64,000 nt of DNA from Treponema sp. Lineage in GTDB: Bacteria > Spirochaetota > Spirochaetia > Treponematales > Treponemataceae. Where the stretch lies: contig JAEEYO010000057.1 in assembly GCA_016288205.1 (NCBI GenBank), positions 54,108 through 118,107 of the forward strand. Direction: 5' to 3'. Under the pieces are notes generated by a model. That model was not told where the DNA came from. It was given only the letters and a program-made list of their open reading frames with translations, and did no database searches. The translations under genes were made by a program, and so were the position numbers. This document shows, in pieces, positions 8,958 through 17,355 of the stretch. Every line of letters begins with the position of its first letter. Position 1 is the first letter of the stretch.

Positions 8958-9801
8958 GGCGGAATCCGTTCAGGTAGTAGCGCTCGTCTGCCTTGGATGA
9001 GTGGCGGTTGGAGACACGGCATACACCGCTTCCGTCACCGTAAGTGCTTGCCCTTGATCCTCCGCGAAGAACCTTTACACCGCTTCCTGATGAGGGTCCC
9101 TTTGTGTTCCTTGAGCTTCCGTCAAGATAGAACTTGGGATCGTAGTTGTCCCAGCACCATTCCCATGCGTTTCCGCTCATGTCGAAAAGTCCGAGTGAGT
9201 TCGGAGCCTTTGTGGCCACCTCGTGGGTCTTTCCCTCGCAGTTGCCCTGATACCAGGCCACCTCGTCAATATTGTCGCTTCCTGAGTAAAGGAACTTGTC
9301 TCCGTTCTCACCGCCGCGGGCCGCATATTCCCATTCAGCCTCGGTCGGAAGTCGGTATCCGTTCGCGTTGAAGTTGCAGGTGATTCCCTCGGAGTTCACC
9401 CAGTGAGTGATGTCGAAGTCTCCGTTCTTTGAGTAACAGGGATTGAGTCCCATCTTCTCGCTCAGCTCGTTGCAGAAAATCACGGCATCAAGCCAGCTCA
9501 CGCACTCGACCGGCAGCTTCTCTCCCTTGAAATATGAGGGGTTCTTTCCCGTCACCTTCTTGTAGAGCTCCTGTGTCACCTCTGTCTTGGACATCTTGAA
9601 TGAATCTACAGCGGCACCGTGGACGGGGTACTCGTCTTCCTCACCGTCAGCAGCTCCCATGGAAAATGAACCGCCCTTGACGCTAACCATCTCGACCATT
9701 GCCTCAAGTTCCGGGTCAACCTCAACCTTTTCCTTGGCTCCTGACGCAAAGACTGACGCAGCCAGAGTCATCGCCGCACAAAACGCAATCATTTTTTTCA
9801 T
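8941..9801 (-). CDS. Secreted SUMF1/FGE-fold protein
   Basis: 286 residues. A signal peptide (about 1-20, AASVFASGA) precedes a formylglycine-generating-enzyme-like (SUMF1) domain: GGSFSMGAADGEEDEYP, the YRLPTEAEWEYAARGG block, GLFDMSGNAWEWCWD and GGSRASTYGDGSGVCRVSNR, ending GFRLVCGE. True formylglycine-generating enzymes use a copper-binding cysteine pair in the GGS..C....C region. Here only one cysteine is left in that block, so enzymatic activity is doubtful; a binding or structural role of the C-type-lectin-like fold is more likely. GGAGG precedes the ATG. Confidence 0.88.
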   Translation of the reverse strand: MKKMIAFCAAMTLAASVFASGAKEKVEVDPELEAMVEMVSVKGGSFSMGAADGEEDEYPVHGAAVDSFKMSKTEVTQELYKKVTGKNPSYFKGEKLPVECVSWLDAVIFCNELSEKMGLNPCYSKNGDFDITHWVNSEGITCNFNANGYRLPTEAEWEYAARGGENGDKFLYSGSDNIDEVAWYQGNCEGKTHEVATKAPNSLGLFDMSGNAWEWCWDNYDPKFYLDGSSRNTKGPSSGSGVKVLRGGSRASTYGDGSGVCRVSNRHSSKADERYYLNGFRLVCGE

Positions 9802-9993
9802 TTTATTTCCTCCAAGAGAAGACCCGAAACCGGCAGCCCGGAAATCAAGTCCCGAAAATTAAATTTTCTCCAATGTCGATTAGAAAAACAACATCTTATT
9901 CTTATATGTTACCACAAATTCCAAGAAAAGAAAAGTGTTTCATGGAAAAATCAGGGAAAATCAGCTAAAACATAACAGCCTCAATGCCGCCAT

Positions 9994-10024
9994 AACTTTC
10001 CACTTTCCACTCTCAACTTTCCGC
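9994..10024. repeat. Short dispersed repeat, CTTTCCACTTTCCACT type
   Basis: Direct iterations of (A)ACTTTCCACT(TTC/CTC) just beyond the 3' end of the flavin reductase gene. The same motif family recurs at 17275-17355 as two inverted arms. It is a low-complexity intergenic element of unknown role. Confidence 0.55.
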
Positions 10025-10028
10025 TCGC

Positions 10029-10565
10029 CTACCGCTTGTCCTCCATCACCTTGATGATTTCGCCTATGTACATGGTGTGGAAATCGTCGTTGCGGTAATT
10101 CTGCTTGAGCATCTTTTCTTCTATAAAACAGTCGGGGTCAAAGGGCTGGGCATAGAGTTTCCTGCAAATCAACACGAGGCGGGCCTGCTTGATCCACGGG
10201 GTTCCGTTCATGTACTGCACGTCCAGTTTCGCGGTTCTGAGCTTGTCCTCGTCTCTTCCGGAGTGGCTTCCGCAATAATTCAGCGCGTTGCGGTATTTAT
10301 CGGGGAGAATGCTGAGTGAAAAAGTGTCCGTCGCGTCGATTATTTCCTTTGTGTAACGCTGCGGTCTCAGGTAGATTGTGGCCACGTCCTTGTTCCACAG
10401 CTCGCCGAGTCCTCCCCAGCTTGCAGTCATGGTGTTCACGCGCCCCGTAACGATGTTTCCCTCCTCATCGTAGGATTTCGTACATGCGGTGACAAGCATC
10501 CAGTCCTTGCTTATCATTTTGATTGCGTTGTCGCTGATCTGCTCCGGCCTTATTTCCTTGAACAT
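10029..10565 (-). CDS. Flavin reductase family protein (FMN-binding split barrel)
   Basis: 178 residues. Conserved segments of the flavin reductase-like split-barrel family are present: WMLVTACTKS, a TMTASWGGLGELW block, YTKEIIDATDTFSLSILP and YCGSHSGRDEDK. Members bind FMN and reduce it with NAD(P)H, or act on small substrates; the physiological substrate cannot be inferred. It is cytoplasmic, with no signal peptide. AGGAGAAGAATC precedes the ATG. It stands alone, with the tRNA-Ala gene and its terminator immediately upstream on the same strand. Confidence 0.88.
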   Translation of the reverse strand: MFKEIRPEQISDNAIKMISKDWMLVTACTKSYDEEGNIVTGRVNTMTASWGGLGELWNKDVATIYLRPQRYTKEIIDATDTFSLSILPDKYRNALNYCGSHSGRDEDKLRTAKLDVQYMNGTPWIKQARLVLICRKLYAQPFDPDCFIEEKMLKQNYRNDDFHTMYIGEIIKVMEDKR

Positions 10566-10593
10566 GATTCTTCTCCTCTAATGCTTTGGACAT

Positions 10594-10622
10594 AAAAAAA
10601 GCCCGATGAAAATCCATCAGGC
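10594..10622 (-). terminator. Rho-independent terminator of tRNA-Ala
   Basis: On the minus strand GCCTGATG pairs with CATCGGGC (one G-U pair) around a six-base loop and is followed by seven T. It lies 8 nt past the tRNA 3' end and before the flavin reductase gene. Confidence 0.88.
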
Positions 10623-10630
10623 CTAATTTC

Positions 10631-10704
<74 letters not shown>

Positions 10705-10718
10705 ATTTGATGTTAAAT

Positions 10719-10747
10719 ATTTTACTGTTTTTTTGGATTTTGGTCAA
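10719..10747 (-). promoter_or_regulatory. Promoter of tRNA-Ala
   Basis: On the minus strand, TTGACC (10747-10742), a 17-bp spacer and TAAAAT (10724-10719), with the tRNA starting 14 nt downstream of the -10 box. Confidence 0.75.
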
Positions 10748-10853
10748 GGGGTGTTAAAAAATAAATCGGTGAAAAGAAAAGCCTATCAGACCCCGCTGAA
10801 GTTTATCCAGAAATATATGCGATTCCAGCCTCATCAAAAAGAGTACAAAATAT

Positions 10854-10870
10854 TTTACATTTTATGTAAA
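10854..10870. promoter_or_regulatory. Palindromic operator before the XRE/PIN module
   Basis: TTTACAT-TTT-ATGTAAA, a perfect 7+3+7 dyad placed 6 bp upstream of the -35 box. It is the likely autoregulatory site of the XRE antitoxin, by analogy with toxin-antitoxin operons. Confidence 0.65.
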
Positions 10871-10876
10871 TTATTC

Positions 10877-10905
10877 TTGACAATCATTTCACCGCGTGCT
10901 ATATT
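10877..10905 (+). promoter_or_regulatory. Consensus promoter, leaderless configuration
   Basis: TTGACA, 17-bp spacer, TATATT. The ATG of the XRE gene begins 6 nt after the -10 box, so the transcript should start at or within a base or two of the start codon. Confidence 0.8.
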
Positions 10906-10911
10906 AAAAGC

Positions 10912-11436
10912 ATGAAAGAAACTTTGCGTGCTCTCAGGGAGCGTAACAGCTATTCTCAGGCGGCGGTGGCGTCTTTTCTCGGCATTTCGCGTCAGATGTA
11001 CATCAAATACGAGAGCGGTGATGCAGTTCCTCCTTCAAAAACGGTGGTTGCCCTGTCAAACTTTTACGGAGTGCCTTACGAAGTGATTCTGGACGACAAG
11101 CTAAATCCGGAAAAGCTTGAAAAACAGGAAGCGCTTTATCAGATGGGCGACTCATCCCCAATGGAGGTCCAAAGTCCAGTCATGGCTCAGGAAAAAACAT
11201 GCCCGGGTCCGTCCTATTATCTTAAATCCATTATGGAAATGCTTCCGAAGCTTCTTTACAACGAACAGCTTAAGGTGCTTGCAAAACTTTCCGGCATGAT
11301 ACAAAAAGAGACGGAAGAAAAAATCCAGCCGGATGAAAAAATGGACGCATATTACAGGCTGCTTGGTTTTTCTGACAAACTGCATTTAACATCAAATGGA
11401 CGAGGGTGGACTAGGGAGGAACTTTATGAGCGATGA
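10912..11436 (+). CDS. XRE-family antitoxin/regulator
   Basis: 174 residues. An N-terminal helix-turn-helix (about 4-62: YSQAAVASFLGISRQMYIKY, then FYGVPYEVIL) places it in the XRE family. A less conserved C-terminal half (about 75-174) probably binds the toxin. It overlaps the downstream PIN gene by 11 nt, the usual order antitoxin then toxin. A palindrome at 10854-10870 beside its promoter suggests autorepression. The ATG sits 6 nt after the -10 box with no Shine-Dalgarno site, so it is probably translated from a leaderless mRNA. Confidence 0.88.
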   Translation: MKETLRALRERNSYSQAAVASFLGISRQMYIKYESGDAVPPSKTVVALSNFYGVPYEVILDDKLNPEKLEKQEALYQMGDSSPMEVQSPVMAQEKTCPGPSYYLKSIMEMLPKLLYNEQLKVLAKLSGMIQKETEEKIQPDEKMDAYYRLLGFSDKLHLTSNGRGWTREELYER

Positions 11437-11848
11437 AAAAGTCTTTTTTGACACCAATATACTCGTTTATTTTGTAGATGGAAATGACACAAGAAAGCAA
11501 AATATTGCGCAAGACCTGGTGAAAAGGGCCGTCCAAAATGGAAACGGAGTTATTTCAACCCAGAGTCTGCAAGAATTTTTCAATGTCATAACTAAAAAAT
11601 GCCTTTGCTCCAAAAGCGATGCAAAAACTCTTGTGGGAATGTTTTCCGAGCAGTTTCCCGTAGCTCAGGTGTCTGTTCCGCAAATTCAAGGGGCCATCGA
11701 CATTTGCATTAAGCATGGTCTTTCGTTCTGGGACTCCCTTATTCTCTCCAGCGCAAATGACAGCGGATGCACTGTCGTCTATTCCGAGGATATGAACAGC
11801 GGAGAGTCCATAGGCAGCACGAGGGTTTTGAATCCGTTTGTAGAATGA
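11426..11848 (+). CDS. PIN-domain ribonuclease toxin
   Basis: 140 residues, the normal size for a VapC-type PIN toxin. Acidic metal-binding residues are in place: D9 (VFFDTNILVYF), E50 (SLQEFFN), D103 (FWDSLILSSA) and D122 (YSEDM). PIN toxins cleave RNA, often tRNA. The start at 11426 is preferred over an upstream in-frame codon because GGGAGGA lies 5 nt before it. It overlaps the XRE gene, making a two-gene toxin-antitoxin module. The target RNA is unknown. Confidence 0.92.
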   Translation: MSDEKVFFDTNILVYFVDGNDTRKQNIAQDLVKRAVQNGNGVISTQSLQEFFNVITKKCLCSKSDAKTLVGMFSEQFPVAQVSVPQIQGAIDICIKHGLSFWDSLILSSANDSGCTVVYSEDMNSGESIGSTRVLNPFVE

Positions 11849-11950
11849 AGTGAACGCGTGAAAAAAACTCATGGACACGCTTTGACAAGCAAGGAGCATG
11901 TCCTGAGAATCTATTGGGAACTTCTAAAAATTTCAGTTTTTAGAGATTGC

Positions 11951-13216
11951 TTATTTTCCAAAAAACGAGAGAATTTTTCCGATGAGAGCCTTTATCTTCA
12001 CGAGGAAGGACGCGCCGGCAGTTATGGCACCGATGGAGCTTCCCAGGTTCGCGAGGAGGAATACCAGCAGCACCCGGAGAATACGGTTGGAATAGAATCC
12101 CTTGAGAGATGACGCATCCTCCTGCATGTTCTCCATGTCCGCCACCTTTGGCTTGCACACGAGCCCCTGCACTATGCCCGCGATGATTCCGGCACCTATG
12201 AGGGGATAAAGCGAACTTATGGGAGAGACCGCCGCCGCCACAAGAATCGTGAGGGGATGACCTCCGGCAATGATGGTGAAGACCCCGGCAAAAATCGCGT
12301 TGCAGAGAATCCACCTGCGCACCATGCCTATTCCGATTTCCTTTCCGCCAAAGACAAAGCCCAAAGCGATGGCCGCGACAATCAGGACGGGAAGAACCCA
12401 CGCGAAGATTTTTGCGCCAACGGATTTCGGGGGCACGGATGAGATGTCGGAGCAGTCGGAGTTTTCCTCTCCCGACGCAAGTTTCTGCAGATGAGCCTCC
12501 ACGCCCGGAAGATGCCCCGCACCAAGGACCGCAAGAACCTTTTTGCCGCTTGACTCCCAGATGTGGCTTGCAAGATATCGGTCGCGCTCGTCAATCAGGA
12601 CCTGCTTCACTTTCGGCATGAAATCGGCAAGCTCGTCCATCATGCTGTCCATCTCGGAACGCTGCTTGAGTTTTTCTATTTCGGAGGGATCGGTCTCTTC
12701 CTTTGAGAATGCGCTTACAATCATGGTGGAAAGAAGCTTGCACTTGCCCCACAGCGAGTTTACGGCCCACGCACGGCGCAATGTAACGGCAATCGGGCGG
12801 TCAACCATGGTCTGAGGAATCCCCAGCTCCTTTGCCTTGTTGATTGCGGCAACCATCTCGGAACCAGGCTTTACCCCGGCACCAGCTCCCATCCTTTTCT
12901 GATATCCTGAGAGCACGATGTTCGCGAGCATCAGAAATCCCTGCTTTTTCTTCAGGACCTGCACTATGTCGGTCTTTCGCCATGCATCGGGATTCTCCAG
13001 TGCCTCAAGCCTCTTGTCATCAAGCTCTATCGCAACATTATCGGGCCGCTCGGTTTCAATGGCCTCTTCAACCTCCCTCATGCTCGCCTCGGAAACATGG
13101 GCGGTACCCACGAGGAGGATTTCCCTGTCGCCCAGAATCAGACGCTTTTGTGTGGCAGGGACTTCCTTTTCCACATCATTTGATTCAGACGGATTCAATT
13201 CGTCAGTTTTTGACAT
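11951..13216 (-). CDS. TraB/PrgY family membrane protein
   Basis: 421 residues. The N-terminal domain has the TraB/Tiki/GumN signature: ILLVGTAHVSEASMREVEEA, then VAIELDDKRLEAL, and near residue 225 VLAVLGAGHLPG with the second conserved histidine. About four transmembrane helices lie in the C-terminal 140 residues (for example IFAWVLPVLIVAAIALGFVF). PrgY limits pheromone activity in Enterococcus, and the animal Tiki relatives are metalloproteases; function in spirochaetes is unknown. The start at 13216 has GGAG 8 nt upstream and overlaps the end of the TPR gene by 14 nt, so the two are co-transcribed. Confidence 0.88.
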   Translation of the reverse strand: MSKTDELNPSESNDVEKEVPATQKRLILGDREILLVGTAHVSEASMREVEEAIETERPDNVAIELDDKRLEALENPDAWRKTDIVQVLKKKQGFLMLANIVLSGYQKRMGAGAGVKPGSEMVAAINKAKELGIPQTMVDRPIAVTLRRAWAVNSLWGKCKLLSTMIVSAFSKEETDPSEIEKLKQRSEMDSMMDELADFMPKVKQVLIDERDRYLASHIWESSGKKVLAVLGAGHLPGVEAHLQKLASGEENSDCSDISSVPPKSVGAKIFAWVLPVLIVAAIALGFVFGGKEIGIGMVRRWILCNAIFAGVFTIIAGGHPLTILVAAAVSPISSLYPLIGAGIIAGIVQGLVCKPKVADMENMQEDASSLKGFYSNRILRVLLVFLLANLGSSIGAITAGASFLVKIKALIGKILSFFGK

Positions 13217-14636
13217 TCTTAATATCTCCAACACGCCACTCAGCAATTCTGTATTCGAAGAACATAGGACAGTTGAGCTTTACTACTTCCATATAATACT
13301 TGTTGGAAGCCTCGATTCCGCCCACCATATCGTAAAGCAGAGCGAGATAGAAATACATTTTGCCTTTTTCGTTGGAGCTTGTCAATGCCGAAATTTTCTG
13401 CGGCAGGGGTCCCTCACCGGCAAGGTCGTGGAATACACGGAGCATCGCATAGTCAAGGGAGTTCCTGTTGAGCTTTCTCAGGACGCTGTCGCTGAATTTT
13501 TTCGCGTTCGGAGTGTCCTTTTCCATATAATAGCAATATGTCACCATCAGAGGATAGGAGATATTGTTCTGATTTTTCTCGTAGCACTTCATGAAAGCTT
13601 CCCTGGCCTTCTTCCACTGCTTCTCATGCAGATAGAGGATTCCCATGCTTTCGTATGCGTAGTAATAGTCTGGATTTGTCTTTACCACCATCGCATAATC
13701 GTTGAGGGCCTCGCTGAACATGTCCTGCTCGTCGTAAAGTCCGGCGCGGTAAGCATAAGCGAGGAAATAATCAGGCTCAAGTCCGATTGCGGTGGTCCAT
13801 GCCTTGGCGGCCTCGTCGAAGTGTCCCTGATACCGCTCGTACATTCCGTAGTCCATGATGTAGTCATAATTGGTCTCGTCACGCACCACAGCCTCAAGCA
13901 CATACTGGCTCGCAGCCCTGTACTCCTCGTTGGCGGCACAGATTTTTCCAAGGTACGCATACGCGGGGGCACAATCCGGGTCAATCTCAATCATCTTCTT
14001 GAAAGTGCTCTTCGCCTTGTCGTCATCCTCCAGATAATACGATGTCTGTCCGAGTCCGAAAAGCGCGTCCATGTTCTTTGAGTCCCTCACAAGGGCCTTG
14101 GTGTAATACTGCCGAGACTGCTTGTAGAGTTTCCTGGTAAAATAGTCCTGCGCAACGGCGATGTTCGCGTCCGAATTGTACTGGTCCAGGTCAAGAAGGG
14201 CCTTTATGTACTTGTTCCAGTCGCTCGTCCGGTTCTGGGCCTTAGCAACGGTGGCCGCAAGTGAAAGGACATCCTCGTTCTTGCTGTCCGTCGCAAGGAG
14301 CTTTGTGCAGATTTTCTGTGCGTCGGCATATTTGTTCGCGCTGATGTAAAGAGACGCCTTGATTATGAGCAGGTCCTTGTCATTCTCGAATTCCGCGGGA
14401 ACAGTGGAGTAAAGGTCAAGGGCAGCGTTAAAACCTGAGCCGTAGATGGCCTTCTGCAAATCTTCTATAAAGCCGTCTTTCGTAAAGGCATTCTCCGGCT
14501 GGGCGCTTTCCTGAACCACGGGTTTAGCCGTAGTTTTCGCCCTGGACTGGGTTGTCGCGTAAAGTGACGGCATTGAAAAAGTGAACGAAAACAGAGCAAG
14601 GGCACATGCAATGTTTTTTCTGAAGACAGCTTTCAT
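13203..14636 (-). CDS. Secreted TPR protein
   Basis: 477 residues. A signal peptide (about 1-25, CALALFSFTFSMPSLYA) is followed by TPR repeats along nearly the whole chain (for example YYTKALVRDSKNMDALFGLG and ALNDYAMVVKTNPDYYYAYE). It probably acts in the periplasm as a protein-interaction scaffold. The start at 14636 is chosen because GAGGAG lies 6 nt upstream. The divergent gene at 14691 leaves only 54 bp between them. It precedes TraB in an overlapping arrangement; what joins their functions is unknown. Confidence 0.86.
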   Translation of the reverse strand: MKAVFRKNIACALALFSFTFSMPSLYATTQSRAKTTAKPVVQESAQPENAFTKDGFIEDLQKAIYGSGFNAALDLYSTVPAEFENDKDLLIIKASLYISANKYADAQKICTKLLATDSKNEDVLSLAATVAKAQNRTSDWNKYIKALLDLDQYNSDANIAVAQDYFTRKLYKQSRQYYTKALVRDSKNMDALFGLGQTSYYLEDDDKAKSTFKKMIEIDPDCAPAYAYLGKICAANEEYRAASQYVLEAVVRDETNYDYIMDYGMYERYQGHFDEAAKAWTTAIGLEPDYFLAYAYRAGLYDEQDMFSEALNDYAMVVKTNPDYYYAYESMGILYLHEKQWKKAREAFMKCYEKNQNNISYPLMVTYCYYMEKDTPNAKKFSDSVLRKLNRNSLDYAMLRVFHDLAGEGPLPQKISALTSSNEKGKMYFYLALLYDMVGGIEASNKYYMEVVKLNCPMFFEYRIAEWRVGDIKNVKN

Positions 14637-14654
14637 AATTCTCCTCAAACATAC

Positions 14655-14683
14655 TTGCTTTTTATACCATTAAAAGATAAAAT
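14655..14683 (+). promoter_or_regulatory. Candidate promoter, leaderless configuration
   Basis: TTGCTT, 17-bp spacer, TAAAAT, with the ATG at 14691 beginning 7 nt after the -10 box. No Shine-Dalgarno sequence precedes that ATG. Confidence 0.6.
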
Positions 14684-14690
14684 AAGCAAA

Positions 14691-16436
14691 ATGCGTATAT
14701 ATTCAATCAAAAGATTTTTGGGGCTTCTGGCCCTCTATGCCGTTCTATTTGTCGGCATTTTTGTATTACAGTTTAAGACCGAATCCGTTGTAAACCGCAG
14801 CTATGGCGAAAAAAAGGACCTGAAGGTCTCTCTCGCGCACACACAGGGCTCCGGAGATGAGATGAAACTCAAGAACCAGTTTCAAATCAACTACAAGGGT
14901 ATCATGCTTTTGGGCAATGATGCAAGTCCCGTGCAGGTCTTCAACACGGCAAACGCATCGGTCGTACACAGTCTCACACTGAGCTCATTCAACGAGGAGC
15001 CGGACGGAGTCACCCTCACGTTCAACGACGGAAGCCTGATCAGGTTCCATACCGCCGACCAGCTGATCATAAGCGCGGAACCGTCTGCGGAAAACGACTG
15101 TCTCACCCTTGAATATAAAATCTCCTCCGATCACAAGATGGAAGACTTTACATCCATGCGCATTCTTTTCGACCACGGCAACGAGTTCTTCGCGCTCACG
15201 GCCCCCGCATTGGACAAGACACGCATCACTTTGACCACGGGAAACAACACAGCCACATTCGCATCCTATGACCCGGAGAAAACCTTCGAATTTGCGGCGG
15301 TAGCTGGAATCGCACAGTCAAACACCGTGTTCTCTGCTAATATTAAACAGTTCCGCGACTCAGTGGTTACGAGATTCGTGCAGGCATCCACCTCACTGGC
15401 ATCTGATCCCCTCACCGAGCAGGAGGTCACGGCCTATGTGGCGGAGATGGCGGTAAGAAAGACATTTACCGAGGGACTCAACGCGGTTCCGGACTCATTC
15501 AAGAACGGAAACAGACGCACCTATCTCTCGGCTCCATATTTCGGACACCTTGCCGACATGGACAGAACCCTCGTGATGAAAAACGAGCAGCTGGCCTCAA
15601 TGGTCAACACGGCCATAGCAAGCAGGAACCTGGACATTTTCACGATTGACGGGGTCGCTGACTTCATCCTGCGTGAAAAGAAAAAGCCAATCATAACCAC
15701 ACTGCTCTCCATGCCGACCGCATCCGACACGCCGGTTCCCACGGTGATTCAGGCAGCAGGAATCCTTTCCACATACACAAAGCTCCGTGCGAGCGACAAG
15801 GACCTCTCCGCAAATCTTGAGGGAGCGGTACAGGGCTGCATTTCGGTGATAGGAGAAAACTGCCGGATTGAGAACGGAGGAGTCTACGTGAGCCAGAACG
15901 GCGCGGAGCTTAAGCCGGGACAGACTGTGCTCGTGGGTCTTGCCCTTCTCTCATACGGAAGCCTCAGCCAGAACAGCGACTACGTTGAGACCGGGAAACT
16001 CCTTATCTCAAGGCCGATAGAGACAAACAGCCTCTCGTTCCAGGAATGTGCCGAGCTCTACCCCCTGCTCGTTCCCGAAAACAAATTCTATCCTCATGCG
16101 GAGATTCTCGGCTACTACGACAGTGAGAGCGTGTGGACATGGACCTGCGCGTCCCAGCTCAGCTACCAGATAGGCGACGGAGGAGTTGTGAGCATCAGCA
16201 TGAAGTTCCCGGTGGATGAGTCTCACTTCGCCATATTCAAGGGAATCCCGAATTTCACCCGGATTGAGATTTACAAGCAGAGATACCGCTCGGCAAAGGA
16301 TTTCGAGGATTACAACGTCTCAGGATATGTTTACGACGAGCTGACAAAAAATCTCTACATAAAGTCAAAGCACAAGTCCGAGAGCGAGCTTGTCCGCCTG
16401 TGGTGCCGTCCCGCGACAAATTTCTCTGAGAAATAG
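14691..16436 (+). CDS. Single-span membrane protein of unknown function
   Basis: 581 residues. Basic N-terminus and one transmembrane helix (about 6-24, FLGLLALYAVLFVGIFVLQF), then a large, presumably periplasmic region that I cannot assign to a family. The first part (about 40-200) is beta-rich, the middle (about 215-400) helical, and the last 180 residues again beta-rich. No catalytic motif stands out. It is divergent from the TPR/TraB genes and lies 9 nt before an ABC ATPase gene, with which it may form an operon. A promoter at 14655-14683 supports the ATG at 14691. Confidence 0.8.
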   Translation: MRIYSIKRFLGLLALYAVLFVGIFVLQFKTESVVNRSYGEKKDLKVSLAHTQGSGDEMKLKNQFQINYKGIMLLGNDASPVQVFNTANASVVHSLTLSSFNEEPDGVTLTFNDGSLIRFHTADQLIISAEPSAENDCLTLEYKISSDHKMEDFTSMRILFDHGNEFFALTAPALDKTRITLTTGNNTATFASYDPEKTFEFAAVAGIAQSNTVFSANIKQFRDSVVTRFVQASTSLASDPLTEQEVTAYVAEMAVRKTFTEGLNAVPDSFKNGNRRTYLSAPYFGHLADMDRTLVMKNEQLASMVNTAIASRNLDIFTIDGVADFILREKKKPIITTLLSMPTASDTPVPTVIQAAGILSTYTKLRASDKDLSANLEGAVQGCISVIGENCRIENGGVYVSQNGAELKPGQTVLVGLALLSYGSLSQNSDYVETGKLLISRPIETNSLSFQECAELYPLLVPENKFYPHAEILGYYDSESVWTWTCASQLSYQIGDGGVVSISMKFPVDESHFAIFKGIPNFTRIEIYKQRYRSAKDFEDYNVSGYVYDELTKNLYIKSKHKSESELVRLWCRPATNFSEK

Positions 16437-16445
16437 GAAAGATTT

Positions 16446-17300
16446 ATGGAATCCATTGTTTTTGATGATGTTTCTTTCACATACCCGATGATTGAGGGGG
16501 ATCTTGACGCCGAGGGAAAGCAGATTGTTCCGAAACCCGTGTTCGACCACTTCTCCGGCTCCATCCCCTGCGCGTTCACCAGCCTGATCGGGCCCAACGG
16601 ATCGGGAAAATCCACCTTCATGATGCTCGCGAGCGGAAGACTCAGGCCCCAGAACGGAAAGGTGACACTTTTCGGTCAGGACGTGGCATCCCTTGCAGAG
16701 GAAAAGAAGAACCTGCTGGCATCGGTAATCTATCAGAACATGGAGTTTGAGAGCGATGAGAAGGTCGCCGGGCTTCTGGGCTATGTCTATGCGAACGGAG
16801 CCCTAAAGGGAAACGCGAAGGGAATAAGGGGGAGCAAAAGCCTTCTTGACGAGTGCGAGTCTGTCTTTGAGCTTGAGAAAGTGCTTGACCATCCGCTTAC
16901 GGAAATCAGCAAGGGCGAGATACAGAGGGTCCTTCTGGCATTCAGCATCCTGTACGGGAGCCCCGCAATCTTCATGGACGAGCCTCTTTTCGCGATGGAG
17001 GACAGGCAGAAACACAGCTCACTTGAGTACATACGTGATTTTTGCAGGGAAACAGGCACTGCGGTATTCATTTCCATGCACGAGCTTGAGCTTACCAGAC
17101 GATACGCCCCGAACGTGCTTCTGTTCTATCCCAACCGGGACATGGACTACGGCACGCCGGAAGAGGTGATGAGCGACGGATCCCTTGAGAAAGCCTACGG
17201 GGTTCCGGTCTCCATGCTGAAAAACGCGGAGGACTTGACAAGGGAAGAAATCCGCCAGGCATCTTTAGCATTAAGCGGAAAGTTGAAAGTGGAAAGTTGA
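16446..17300 (+). CDS. ABC transporter ATP-binding protein
   Basis: 284 residues. Walker A GPNGSGKS (about 50-57), Q-loop near VIYQNMEF, a degenerate signature ISKGEIQR, Walker B AIFMDEPL and H-loop ISMHELEL are all present, so ATP hydrolysis is plausible. The signature LSGGQ is replaced by ISKGE, and an acidic insert follows the first strand (residues about 14-27). No permease gene adjoins it, so substrate and partner are unknown. AGGAAAG precedes the ATG. The last codons run into the repeat at 17275-17355. Confidence 0.88.
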   Translation: MESIVFDDVSFTYPMIEGDLDAEGKQIVPKPVFDHFSGSIPCAFTSLIGPNGSGKSTFMMLASGRLRPQNGKVTLFGQDVASLAEEKKNLLASVIYQNMEFESDEKVAGLLGYVYANGALKGNAKGIRGSKSLLDECESVFELEKVLDHPLTEISKGEIQRVLLAFSILYGSPAIFMDEPLFAMEDRQKHSSLEYIRDFCRETGTAVFISMHELELTRRYAPNVLLFYPNRDMDYGTPEEVMSDGSLEKAYGVPVSMLKNAEDLTREEIRQASLALSGKLKVES

Positions 17301-17355
17301 AAGATTTTACTCAGGTTCCCACAGCTTTCCGTTTTCCACTCACCGTTCTCAACTT
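17275..17355. repeat. Inverted arms of the CTTTCCAC/GTGGAAAG intergenic repeat
   Basis: The left arm has GCGGAAAGTTGAAAGTGGAA and the right arm CTTTCCGTTTTCCACTCACC, imperfect inverted copies between two convergent genes. It resembles the single arm at 9994-10024. It overlaps the last codons of the ABC gene and the stop codon of the DJ-1 gene and may act as a two-way transcription end. Confidence 0.55.
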
